A stretch of DNA of 11,168 nucleotides from Gammaproteobacteria bacterium. Lineage in GTDB: Bacteria > Pseudomonadota > Gammaproteobacteria > Comchoanobacterales > Comchoanobacteraceae. The notes under the pieces are model-generated. The model saw only the letters and a list, made by a program, of their open reading frames with translations. It made no database searches and had not been told where the DNA came from. The DNA lies in NCBI GenBank assembly GCA_029243665.1, contig JAQWRO010000109.1, positions 1-11,168 on the forward strand, in the 5' to 3' direction. Shown in pieces: positions 1-6,294 of this stretch. Position 1 is the stretch's first letter; the number at the start of each line of letters is the position of its first letter. The translations under genes were made by a program, and so were the position numbers.

Positions 1-171
1 GGTCTAAAGACAAGCCTAGCTTCAATAGATCAGAAGGTTCCGATAAAAAAAGACCTTGGTCTAAAGACAAGCCTAGCTTCAATAGATCAGAAGGTTCTGA
101 TAAAAAAAGATCTTGGTCTAAAGACAAACCTAGCTCCAATAGATCAGAAGGTTCTGATAAAAAAAGATCTA
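1..171 (+). repeat. 57-bp in-frame tandem repeat, three copies visible
   Basis: Copies start at 1, 58 and 115. They differ from each other at only a few bases (for example CCG/TCT-type changes near the end of the unit and TTC to TCC in the third). The period is a multiple of three, so copy-number change would lengthen or shorten the protein tail without a frameshift. The first copy begins at the window edge, so the array probably continues to the left. There are no spacers, so this is not a CRISPR array. Confidence 0.93.
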
Positions 172-203
172 GCAAAAAGCCTTTTAAAATGAATTTTGCA
201 TAA
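1..203 (+). CDS. 3' end of an unidentified gene with a basic repeat tail
   Basis: An open frame (codons start at base 3) enters from the left edge and stops at TAA 201-203, giving 66 residues. They are almost entirely three copies of a 19-residue unit, SKDKPSFNRSEGSDKKRPW and close variants, followed by a short tail KKPFKMNFA. The unit is rich in Lys, Arg, Ser and Asp and should be disordered and highly charged. Such tails are known at the C-termini of RNA-acting proteins such as RluB/RsuA-type pseudouridine synthases and DEAD-box helicases, and they help bind RNA. The catalytic domain lies outside the window, so I cannot name the gene. That this is a real coding end is supported by repeat differences that keep the frame and by the downstream gene starting 7 nt after the stop. 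Confidence 0.7.
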   Translation, partial: SKDKPSFNRSEGSDKKRPWSKDKPSFNRSEGSDKKRSWSKDKPSSNRSEGSDKKRSSKKPFKMNFA

Positions 204-210
204 TTAATGA

Positions 211-708
211 ATGTATCAACGTGACTTTTACGTAAAAGATAGCCACGTTGTTGCACGAAAACTTCTTGGCTGCCAATTAGTTTATAAGCACCACACAGCC
301 ATTATTACAGAAACAGAAGCTTATGCAGGCGCAAATGATCCAGCATCACATGCGTTTAAGGGTTTCACAAAAAGAAATGCACCCATGTTTGGTCAACCAT
401 GCCATGCCTACATTTATCTCATTTATGGCATGCACCTATGTCTCAATATCACAACTTCACCCAAAGGAATACCCGGCAGTGTTTTCATTAGAGGCCTTAA
501 AACCAAGCAAAAAAACTTGGATGGCCCTGGTAAACTAACCAAAGCACTGGGTATAACAATGTCTGATAATGGTAAAGACTTGTGTCAATGCAATGAATTC
601 ATGATTGAACAAGGCATTATAATTTCAGAAGATCGAATCACTCAATCACCACGGATTGGGATCACAAAAGGATTAGATAAATTTTGGCGATTCTCAATCA
701 ACAAATAA
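211..708 (+). CDS. mpg: 3-methyladenine DNA glycosylase (AAG/MPG family)
   Basis: Excises alkylated or deaminated purines such as 3-methyladenine and hypoxanthine from DNA, starting base excision repair. The fold's key residues can be placed against human AAG: ETEAY at 34-38 gives the general base Glu36 (Glu125) and Tyr38 (Tyr127), His47 matches His136, Tyr69 and Tyr72 with Asn79 match the YxxYGMxxxxN segment (Tyr159, Tyr162, Asn169), and Arg94 matches Arg182. DGPGKLTKALGI at 103-114 is the conserved helix entry. At 165 residues it is a little shorter than many bacterial homologues (about 180-200), but the N-terminus aligns and all catalytic parts are present. The start at 211 is forced, since TGA at 208-210 lies directly in frame upstream. 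No Shine-Dalgarno is visible. The gene lies 7 nt after the upstream stop, so it may be translated by re-initiation. Confidence 0.93.
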   Translation: MYQRDFYVKDSHVVARKLLGCQLVYKHHTAIITETEAYAGANDPASHAFKGFTKRNAPMFGQPCHAYIYLIYGMHLCLNITTSPKGIPGSVFIRGLKTKQKNLDGPGKLTKALGITMSDNGKDLCQCNEFMIEQGIIISEDRITQSPRIGITKGLDKFWRFSINK

Positions 709-715
709 TATATCA

Positions 716-744
716 TTGATTTTTAATTGTTTTTAATGCATAAT
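716..744 (+). promoter_or_regulatory. Probable sigma-70 promoter for the 780 gene
   Basis: TTGATT at 716-721 and CATAAT at 739-744 are separated by 17 bp, matching the -35/-10 consensus at 4/6 and 5/6 positions. Transcription would start near 751, giving a leader of about 29 nt that contains the AGAGAG ribosome site just before the ATG at 780. This is inferred from sequence only. In such AT-rich DNA, matches of this quality also occur by chance. Confidence 0.5.
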
Positions 745-779
745 AGAAAATAATAAAAATAATATAAAAGAGAGAAACC

Positions 780-1838
780 ATGAAATTAAGATCAACCAGT
801 CCTTCGACTGTTGCAACCTCTATGTTCGATTCTATTAAAAACAGCATAGGGCCTCGCGTACATAGTAAATACATTTTAATGATAGAAGCTAAAAATTTAG
901 CACCTAAAATTGCTAAAGCATTGACTCAAACTATTCAAGACATTGTTTTAGACAATCCAACAATTAAGCCAAATGAGCTTTTAAACCAACTTGAACAACG
1001 ATTTGATAGACTTACGACTAATCCCTACATTCAGCGTATATTTAATGAGAAAATGTTCATTGCAGAGGATATGATTGAATTTAGCACCAGCTTAGACACG
1101 TTTGCATCAAACATCAGTGATGTTTTCAACAAATCTTTCAATACATTAGACCCTATTAAATCTAAAGTTAAAAGACTTGAGTATAATGATAACATCATCT
1201 CCAAAACGCATGAAACTCATTTATTCGAATTGGCCAATGAGCTTGAAAAGCTTTTTCCAATTTTTCATGCCAATGACGCCAATAAACAATTAAAGTTATT
1301 AGCCATTCTTTATCAAAGTTATGTTGTCAACACATCTTTGTTTCAAAATTCAACTTATGAGGTGGATGGTAGAGAAACTAGAATTGATTTTAGGCATATC
1401 GAACAACTCAAATTCGTTAAAGGACTACTAGCCATTGATTTGTCTTCATTGAATCATAGAGCACAAATATTAGCAATGAATCCAATTGAGGATATTGATT
1501 TTGAAGAATGTAGAGCCGTTGAGTGGATGCCTGAAATGATCAAATGCATTCAAGATTCTGATAAAAACAGCGAAAAAATTAACGGACAGCTTCAAGAGAT
1601 TGATACGTTATGCCAAGAATATGCCAATCAATTTATTTCTTGGATGATTTTATCCATCAATGATTGTATTGACAAAGAGGTCAATAGCGATACTGCGTTG
1701 TTTATGCCTTTTGGCGACGATCCCCTTTATGGCATTGAGTCATTAGCTGAGATCAGACCTGCTACACCCATTGAAGCATATACAAAAGAGATCTATAAGA
1801 GTCCATCACCCATACCATTCATTTCTGTTAAAGCATAA
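780..1838 (+). CDS. Hypothetical protein, 352 residues, no recognised family
   Basis: I do not recognise this protein. It begins with ATG behind an AGAGAG ribosome site and appears complete. There is no N-terminal signal peptide and no stretch hydrophobic and long enough for a membrane helix, so it is probably soluble and cytoplasmic, or exported by a pathway without a classical signal. The composition (many Leu, Ile, Asn, Glu and Lys) and spacing suggest a mostly alpha-helical protein, with acidic clusters around residues 237-250 (PIEDIDFEECRAVEWMPEM). Its C-terminal 50 residues contain several prolines and end in SPSPIPFISVKA, probably a flexible tail. It lies between a DNA glycosylase and a photolyase, with about 70 nt before and 63 nt after it, so it is likely its own transcription unit. 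A secreted effector or a lineage-specific housekeeping protein are both possible; neither is shown by the sequence. Confidence 0.85.
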   Translation: MKLRSTSPSTVATSMFDSIKNSIGPRVHSKYILMIEAKNLAPKIAKALTQTIQDIVLDNPTIKPNELLNQLEQRFDRLTTNPYIQRIFNEKMFIAEDMIEFSTSLDTFASNISDVFNKSFNTLDPIKSKVKRLEYNDNIISKTHETHLFELANELEKLFPIFHANDANKQLKLLAILYQSYVVNTSLFQNSTYEVDGRETRIDFRHIEQLKFVKGLLAIDLSSLNHRAQILAMNPIEDIDFEECRAVEWMPEMIKCIQDSDKNSEKINGQLQEIDTLCQEYANQFISWMILSINDCIDKEVNSDTALFMPFGDDPLYGIESLAEIRPATPIEAYTKEIYKSPSPIPFISVKA

Positions 1839-1848
1839 CTTCAAATGA

Positions 1849-1878
1849 TTTATACTAGCCATATGAACCTGTTATAAT
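1849..1878 (+). promoter_or_regulatory. Probable promoter of the photolyase gene
   Basis: TATAAT at 1873-1878 is a perfect -10 element. TTTATA at 1849-1854, 18 bp upstream, is a 4/6 match to the -35 consensus. The start of transcription would be near 1885, giving a leader of about 17 nt containing AGGA at 1891-1894. The spacer holds one arm of a 10-bp inverted repeat (1856-1865), a position where a regulator could act. The -10 is convincing and the -35 is weak, so this promoter may need an activator or an alternative sigma factor. Confidence 0.5.
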
Positions 1879-1908
1879 AAATATATAATGAGGAAACACA
1901 TATGGCTA
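1856..1908. repeat. Perfect 10-bp inverted repeat across phr promoter and start codon
   Basis: TAGCCATATG at 1856-1865 and CATATGGCTA at 1899-1908 are exact reverse complements separated by 33 nt. The left arm lies between the putative -35 and -10 of the photolyase promoter. The right arm covers the ATG start codon at 1902. The -10 element and the ribosome site both lie in the loop. It could be a paired operator or, in transcripts coming from further upstream, an RNA hairpin hiding the start codon. Confidence 0.6.
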
Positions 1909-3314
1909 AATCAATTGTTCTATTTCATGAAGATTTAAGGTGTGGCGATCATCAACCACTCACCGAAGCAAACGCCATAGGTGAGGTTATTCCTGTTTAC
2001 ATTTTGGATAGCAAGGATCCCAACCAGTTGGGAGGAGCTTCAAAAATATGGTTACACCATGCACTCACTGACTTAAACCAACAACTACAAAAAAAGATCT
2101 GCTTTCTCGAAGGGGATCCTAAAAAATTATTACCTGAGTTAATGGCCAAGCACCAAATCAATAACCTCTTTTGTCATGAACGATTTGATCCATATGGTAT
2201 CGCTTTACAAGAAGCTTTAAAACAAAGCATCGGTTTTGAAAAATTTCATAGTTTTAACGGCACCTTATTATGGCATCCAGAAGAGATTCATAAAAGTGAT
2301 GGGACACCTTATCGTGTTTTTACACCTTTCTACCGCAAAGGCTGTTTACAGTTTGGACCGTTACCTAGACAGCCACTTCCCCACATCATTCCAGACAAAT
2401 TAACACTTATAGAGGAAGGATGTCATTTAGATGAGTTATCCCTTAAATCTAAACTTCCTTGGGGAAAAGAGATTATCCAATACTGGGATATTTCGGAACA
2501 AGGTGCCCATAATAGACTCAATACTTTTATTGAACATAAATTAGAAGGTTATAAAATACAGAGAGACTTTCCCAGTCAAGGACATACATCGAAATTATCT
2601 CCGTTTCTAAAATGGGGTATGATTTCAGTGCCTACAGTTTGGGCGCAGCTTAATACATTGACAAATATTCCCTCAAAAGACCTTGATCATTTTAAAAGTG
2701 AACTGGGTTGGCGAGAATTTTCATACTATTTATTACATCACTTCCCCAAAATAATCAAAGAAAACTTAAATCCAAACTTCGATCATTTTCCATGGCATGA
2801 AGATGATGCATTATTAAAAGCTTGGCAACAAGGTCAAACTGGCTACCCTATTGTAGATGCAGCCATGCGTCAATTATACGCAACAGGCTATATGCATAAT
2901 CGCCTACGAATGGTTGTTGGGTCTTTTCTTGTTAAAAATTTAACACTTCATTGGCACCATGGACAAGATTGGTTTTGGGACTGTTTGTTTGATGCAGACA
3001 TCGCAAACAATAGTGCTGGCTGGCAATGGATTGCAGGCTGTGGTGCAGATGCCGCACCCTATTTCCGGATATTCAATCCTATACTTCAATCACAAAAGTT
3101 TGACAAAGATGGTGCGTTCATTCATCAGTGGGTCCCAGAACTGGCTGAACTACCCGCGCCACATTGCTTTCAACCGTGGCTTACACCCAAGGATGTTTTA
3201 GATCAGGCTAATGTGAAACTTGGTGAAAATTACCCTAATCCAATCATAGATTTAACTTCTTCTAGAGACAGAGCACTCAATGCTTATTCACACTTAAAAT
3301 CTAAAAAAAGTTAA
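1902..3314 (+). CDS. phrB: Class I CPD deoxyribodipyrimidine photolyase
   Basis: Uses blue or near-UV light and reduced FAD to split cyclobutane pyrimidine dimers in DNA. The N-terminal alpha/beta antenna domain covers about residues 3-130 and the helical FAD domain about 200-465; length 470 is normal. FAD-domain signatures are clear: LGWREF (268-273), TGYPIVDAAMRQL (313-325), MHNRLRM (331-337) and a DADIANNSAGWQW to FRIFNP block (364-393). Asn370 aligns with E. coli Asn378, the residue near flavin N5. Trp298, Trp351 and Trp374 align with the E. coli electron-transfer triad (Trp306, Trp359, Trp382). Retention of these and of the substrate-site WREF favours a CPD photolyase over a pure cryptochrome. 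The N-terminal motif is unusual: the common RxDLRxxDN reads HEDLRCGDH. The region aligned with the E. coli folate-contact Asn108-Glu109 reads DPYG, so the antenna pigment is uncertain. The start is supported by AGGA at 1891-1894. It is the first gene of a six-gene + strand run. Confidence 0.96.
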   Translation: MAKSIVLFHEDLRCGDHQPLTEANAIGEVIPVYILDSKDPNQLGGASKIWLHHALTDLNQQLQKKICFLEGDPKKLLPELMAKHQINNLFCHERFDPYGIALQEALKQSIGFEKFHSFNGTLLWHPEEIHKSDGTPYRVFTPFYRKGCLQFGPLPRQPLPHIIPDKLTLIEEGCHLDELSLKSKLPWGKEIIQYWDISEQGAHNRLNTFIEHKLEGYKIQRDFPSQGHTSKLSPFLKWGMISVPTVWAQLNTLTNIPSKDLDHFKSELGWREFSYYLLHHFPKIIKENLNPNFDHFPWHEDDALLKAWQQGQTGYPIVDAAMRQLYATGYMHNRLRMVVGSFLVKNLTLHWHHGQDWFWDCLFDADIANNSAGWQWIAGCGADAAPYFRIFNPILQSQKFDKDGAFIHQWVPELAELPAPHCFQPWLTPKDVLDQANVKLGENYPNPIIDLTSSRDRALNAYSHLKSKKS

Positions 3315-3317
3315 AAT

Positions 3318-3346
3318 TTGCCAATTTTAGAAATCCAATCTATGCT
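3318..3346 (+). promoter_or_regulatory. Putative promoter giving a leaderless DUF3429 mRNA
   Basis: TTGCCA at 3318-3323 (5/6 to the -35 consensus) and TATGCT at 3341-3346 (4/6 to the -10) are spaced by exactly 17 bp. Transcription seven bases after the -10 would begin at 3353, the A of the ATG start codon. No Shine-Dalgarno precedes that ATG, which fits a leaderless transcript. The alternative is that the gene is only translated from read-through photolyase mRNA. Confidence 0.4.
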
Positions 3347-3352
3347 AATTCT

Positions 3353-3778
3353 ATGGATCCAGTCACCAACATCATTAGATTACTAACCTACGCAGGATTA
3401 ATTCCTCTGGTTTTATTAAACATATTGTCTTTATATATACCAGGTCCATGGTCACAATGGATGGTTTACTATGGTGCGGTTATACTGTCTTTTATTGCAG
3501 GCATGCAATGGGGCATTAGTATTGAGCTTGAGCGATCACTTTGGGTGCTTATTTTTAGCATTGCTTGTTCTTTGTTGGCATGGGCTAGCCTTTTATTACC
3601 AGATATAACCTATACTTTTATCTGCCAGCTAATTGGCTTTTTTTTCTTATATCTAATCGATTTCAAACTCATACCAGAAGATGCCTACCCAGTGCAGTAT
3701 CTGATCACGCGTAAACGCGCAACACTAATTTTTGTACTCATGCTAGTGCTTCAACTTTACATTCAATCCATAAAATAA
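3353..3778 (+). CDS. DUF3429 family integral membrane protein
   Basis: A 141-residue, very hydrophobic protein of unknown biochemical function, matching the DUF3429 pattern: LLTYAGLIPLV near the N-terminus, then YYGAVILSFIAGMQWG (39-54), in which the glycine and tryptophan positions are typical. About five membrane helices are visible, at roughly 8-29, 37-55, 62-82, 87-103 and 122-138, with basic RKR at 120-122 suggesting a cytoplasmic face before the last helix. The ATG at 3353 is needed to keep the conserved first helix, and no alternative ATG, GTG or TTG lies in frame in the short gap upstream. It has no ribosome site. It starts 38 nt after the photolyase stop. DUF3429 genes often accompany photolyase genes in Gammaproteobacteria, so a role in the light or oxidative stress response is likely but unproven. 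Confidence 0.85.
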   Translation: MDPVTNIIRLLTYAGLIPLVLLNILSLYIPGPWSQWMVYYGAVILSFIAGMQWGISIELERSLWVLIFSIACSLLAWASLLLPDITYTFICQLIGFFFLYLIDFKLIPEDAYPVQYLITRKRATLIFVLMLVLQLYIQSIK

Positions 3779-3796
3779 AACGAAATATAAAAACTC

Positions 3797-3820
3797 TTCT
3801 ATAATAGAACTATTGTAGAA
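3797..3820. promoter_or_regulatory. Inverted repeats over the -10-like element and ribosome-site edge
   Basis: TTCTAT-A-ATAGAA at 3797-3809 is a perfect 6-1-6 inverted repeat containing TATAAT (3800-3805). A second pairing, TTCTATAAT (3797-3805) with ATTGTAGAA (3812-3820), is 9 bp with one mismatch and a 6-nt loop. Its right arm overlaps the first bases of the GAAAGGA ribosome site (3818-3824) of the SDR gene at 3830. It could be a protein-binding operator or an RNA hairpin limiting ribosome access. No good -35 element is visible 16-18 bp upstream, so the TATAAT may not be an active promoter. Confidence 0.4.
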
Positions 3821-3829
3821 AGGATATTT

Positions 3830-4618
3830 ATGAGTGATTTAAAAAACAAAGTCATAGCCATTACAGGAAGTTCCAGAGGCATAGGCCTTGCAACTGCCTT
3901 AAGAGCGGCTAAAGATGGTGCAACGCTTATTATTATGGGCAAAAGTGATCAGCCCCACCCCAAATTAGAAGGGACTATTTATACGGCTGCGAAAGCAGTT
4001 GAGGCTGCGGGTGGTCAAGCACTACCTATTAAAATTGATATTCGTGATGAAGACAATATAATTGATGCATTTAATACCATTGAAAAAAACTTTGGGAAAC
4101 TAGATGTTCTTATTAATAATGCCAGTGCAATCAATACGCTCAACATTGAACAACTGACATCAAAGCAGTATGACTTAATGCACCAAATCAATGGGCGCGG
4201 TAGTTTTTTGTGTGCTAAATATGCAATTCCTTTACTTAAACAAGCTAAACACCCTCATATACTTAATGATTCCCCACCTTTAGCATTAATTGACCAGTAT
4301 TTTGGAAATATGGGCTCAGGATACGTTGGTGCAAAAATATTAATGAGTATTTGGACTAAAACATTATCTAAAGAACTCAAACCTTATGGCATTGCTGTCA
4401 ACTCAATCTGGCCAACAACTGCGATCTCAACAGCAGCCATAAAAAACTTAATGCCTGGGCTACTTAAAGGCTCTAGAAAACCAGAAATTGTAGCAGATGC
4501 GACTTATCACATCATTACTCAAAATGATGAATTTAAAACTGGACAGTTTTTCATAGATGAGTCGGTATTAAGCGAGCATGGGATAGATGATTTCTCCATT
4601 TATACAACTGAGCTTTAA
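3830..4618 (+). CDS. HSDL2-like short-chain dehydrogenase/reductase
   Basis: An NAD(P)-dependent oxidoreductase of the classical SDR fold. TGSSRGIG at 12-19 is the nucleotide-binding loop, NNAS at 96-99 follows beta-4, and the catalytic residues are Ser148 (in NDSPP), Tyr165 and Lys169 (YVGAK). The inserted GTIYTAAKAVEAAGGQALP (48-66), the SPP catalytic serine context, IWPTTAISTAA (193-203) and the late FIDESVLSEHGIDDF (241-255) are close to the SDR domain of hydroxysteroid dehydrogenase-like protein 2. The C-terminal SCP2 lipid-transfer domain of animal HSDL2 is absent. The protein ends right after the SDR domain at 262 residues, as in other bacterial members. The substrate is unknown; fatty-acyl, aldehyde or steroid-like carbonyls are possibilities from the family. 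The start is supported by GAAAGGA at 3818-3824. The stop lies 12 nt before the pterin dehydratase gene, so the two are very likely co-transcribed. Confidence 0.92.
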   Translation: MSDLKNKVIAITGSSRGIGLATALRAAKDGATLIIMGKSDQPHPKLEGTIYTAAKAVEAAGGQALPIKIDIRDEDNIIDAFNTIEKNFGKLDVLINNASAINTLNIEQLTSKQYDLMHQINGRGSFLCAKYAIPLLKQAKHPHILNDSPPLALIDQYFGNMGSGYVGAKILMSIWTKTLSKELKPYGIAVNSIWPTTAISTAAIKNLMPGLLKGSRKPEIVADATYHIITQNDEFKTGQFFIDESVLSEHGIDDFSIYTTEL

Positions 4619-4630
4619 ACAGGAAAAATT

Positions 4631-4957
4631 ATGACTAAAAAAAAATGTCAACCTTGTGAGGGCTTAGAAAAGCCATTAAATGAAAAAAAGGTTTTAAAAT
4701 TACTCGAGTCTATTAATAATGAATGGCATTATGACCATAAATTTAAAACCATTTATAGAAAATTTAATTTCAAAAACTACTATGACACCATGGCATTTGT
4801 TAATGCCATTGCATGGATATCACATACCCAAGATCACCACCCTGACCTCATTGTAAGCTACAATCGTTGTCAAGTTTGTTATACAACGCATGCCATTAAT
4901 GGGTTAAGTGAAAATGATTTTATATGTGCAGAAAAAATTGATGAATTAGTCAATTAA
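4631..4957 (+). CDS. phhB: Pterin-4a-carbinolamine dehydratase (PCD/DCoH)
   Basis: Dehydrates 4a-hydroxytetrahydrobiopterin to quinonoid dihydropterin, recycling the cofactor of aromatic amino acid hydroxylases; some members act in other pterin pathways. The protein is 108 residues, normal for the family. The active-site pattern is intact: His69-His70-Pro71 in the QDHHPD segment, Tyr77, His87 in CYTTHAINGL and Asp96. The N-terminal CxxC (Cys6, Cys9) is less common and could bind metal or be incidental. AGGA at 4621-4624 supports the start. No phenylalanine hydroxylase is in the window, so the client hydroxylase, if any, is elsewhere. Tight placement behind the HSDL2-like SDR (12 nt) suggests a shared transcript. 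The gene symbol is by family analogy. Confidence 0.93.
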   Translation: MTKKKCQPCEGLEKPLNEKKVLKLLESINNEWHYDHKFKTIYRKFNFKNYYDTMAFVNAIAWISHTQDHHPDLIVSYNRCQVCYTTHAINGLSENDFICAEKIDELVN

Positions 4958-5053
4958 ATTAAGATTGTCTTTTTAAAGGTAACATATTAGAGTAAGCTTA
5001 ATATTTTTTTAATTTTTTCAAATTAAACTAAATGTATAAAGAGTACTACAAAT

Positions 5054-6241
5054 ATGAAACCGGTTCGTTTACCCATCGCTTTAATTGCATTAATTCCATT
5101 GATGCTTGCATTGCCTTTTGGCATGGACATATATGTGCCTGCTGTCCCTAAAATCACTCAATTTTTTCATACATCTGATGCAATTATGCAGTCAACACTC
5201 AACTTATTCATGGTCACAAGTGGTTTAATTCAATTAATCATTGGCCCATTATCAGATACCTTTGGTCGCTTAAAAACCACATTGGTATGTGCTTTCTTAT
5301 TTACCTGTGGTTGTTTGATATGTGCATACGCCCCTGTCATATCAATGTTAATTATTGGCAGAGTTATTCAAGCCATGGGTGCCAGTGGCTTATTAATGTT
5401 AGGCAATGCCATTGCAAGAGATCTCTACTGTGATACTGAGCTTGCAATCGCTTATTGTTATTTGAATGGTGTGATTTCATTCTCTCCTTTATTTGCTCCC
5501 TTTATTGGTTCTTTTATAGATGTCTATTATGGTTGGGAATCAACATTTTTATGCTTATTATTTATCCCAGCACTTACATTGCTTTTATATTGGCCACTAC
5601 TCGGAGAAACATTGCCAAAAGCCAAAAGAGCCGTATGGAATCATAATCTATTCAAACAATATCTTGGCATCATCCAAACGCCAACTTTTGTACCTTATGC
5701 CATTGCCTCGGCTATAGGAATGAGTTATGCATTTATTTTTTGTACTACGTCCCCTGTTATACTCATAAAAGTTTTACATGTCCCTGAAATTCAATATGGC
5801 TACTATTTTTGTTTTATGGGTGTTTCGTTTTTAATGGGAAGTTTAATGAGTGCCAACTTAGTTAAATATTTAGGTATATACCATTCTGTTAGGACTGGGT
5901 TCATCGTCAGCTTGATTGGTGGCATTTGGATGCTTATTTGGCATCTATACACTGGGTTAACTGAAAATAATTTCGTTTGGCCTATGTTAGTCATTGGAAC
6001 GGGCGGCATTTTCACCATGGGTGCTGCAACTGCAGGTGCCATGTTACCTTTTTCGAATCAAACAGGTCTAGCATCCGCATTGGGTGGCAGTTTTAGGTTT
6101 ATCTTTGCAGGGATTATTGGTCTCTTGATTGCTAATCATATTCATACTTCATTACCATTGGCTATTCCAGCCATTTTATTCAGTATATTTGGTTTAATTA
6201 TTTTTAAAATAAATGCACAAACTTTAAAAACTCCTTGTTAA
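5054..6241 (+). CDS. MFS drug-resistance transporter, Bcr/CflA (DHA1) type
   Basis: A 395-residue inner-membrane transporter with about 12 membrane helices, probably a proton-driven exporter of drugs or metabolites. DHA1 signatures are visible: MDIYVPAVP (24-32) in helix 1, motif A GPLSDTFGR (64-72) between helices 2 and 3, motif B GRVIQAMGAS (102-111) in helix 4, and a motif-C-like SFSPLFAPFIGSFIDVYYGW (141-160) in helix 5 that is typical of Bcr/CflA proteins. The ATG at 5054 is preceded by AAAGAG at 5038-5043, a modest ribosome site. A 96-nt AT-rich gap separates it from the pterin gene, with TATAAA at 5035-5040 as a possible -10 but no convincing -35, so separate transcription is possible. 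The substrate cannot be predicted; its position in a photolyase cluster does not settle it. Confidence 0.92.
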   Translation: MKPVRLPIALIALIPLMLALPFGMDIYVPAVPKITQFFHTSDAIMQSTLNLFMVTSGLIQLIIGPLSDTFGRLKTTLVCAFLFTCGCLICAYAPVISMLIIGRVIQAMGASGLLMLGNAIARDLYCDTELAIAYCYLNGVISFSPLFAPFIGSFIDVYYGWESTFLCLLFIPALTLLLYWPLLGETLPKAKRAVWNHNLFKQYLGIIQTPTFVPYAIASAIGMSYAFIFCTTSPVILIKVLHVPEIQYGYYFCFMGVSFLMGSLMSANLVKYLGIYHSVRTGFIVSLIGGIWMLIWHLYTGLTENNFVWPMLVIGTGGIFTMGAATAGAMLPFSNQTGLASALGGSFRFIFAGIIGLLIANHIHTSLPLAIPAILFSIFGLIIFKINAQTLKTPC

Positions 6242-6294
6242 ATATGTATAAACACTCATGATGGTATATAATTATAATATATAGAGGTATATTT

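Noticed and set aside
1..171. CRISPR-like array
   Set aside because: The units are contiguous with no spacers, and all keep one reading frame; it is a coding tandem repeat.
696..735. AATCAA/TTGATT pairing followed by T-rich sequence after mpg as an intrinsic terminator
   Set aside because: Only six A/T-rich pairs around a 14-nt loop; too weak to call.
3312..3329. Hairpin TAAAATT-TGCC-AATTTTA after the photolyase as a terminator
   Set aside because: The stem is entirely A/T and no T-run follows; it overlaps the putative DUF3429 -35 element.
5031..5040. ATGTATAAA shared by the regions before the MFS gene and the second SDR (again at 6244-6252) as a common operator
   Set aside because: A 9-base AT-rich match at different distances from the two start codons is expected by chance in this composition.
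5803..6042. Minus-strand open frame inside the MFS gene
   Set aside because: Shadow of the transporter coding sequence; no ribosome site and no family features.
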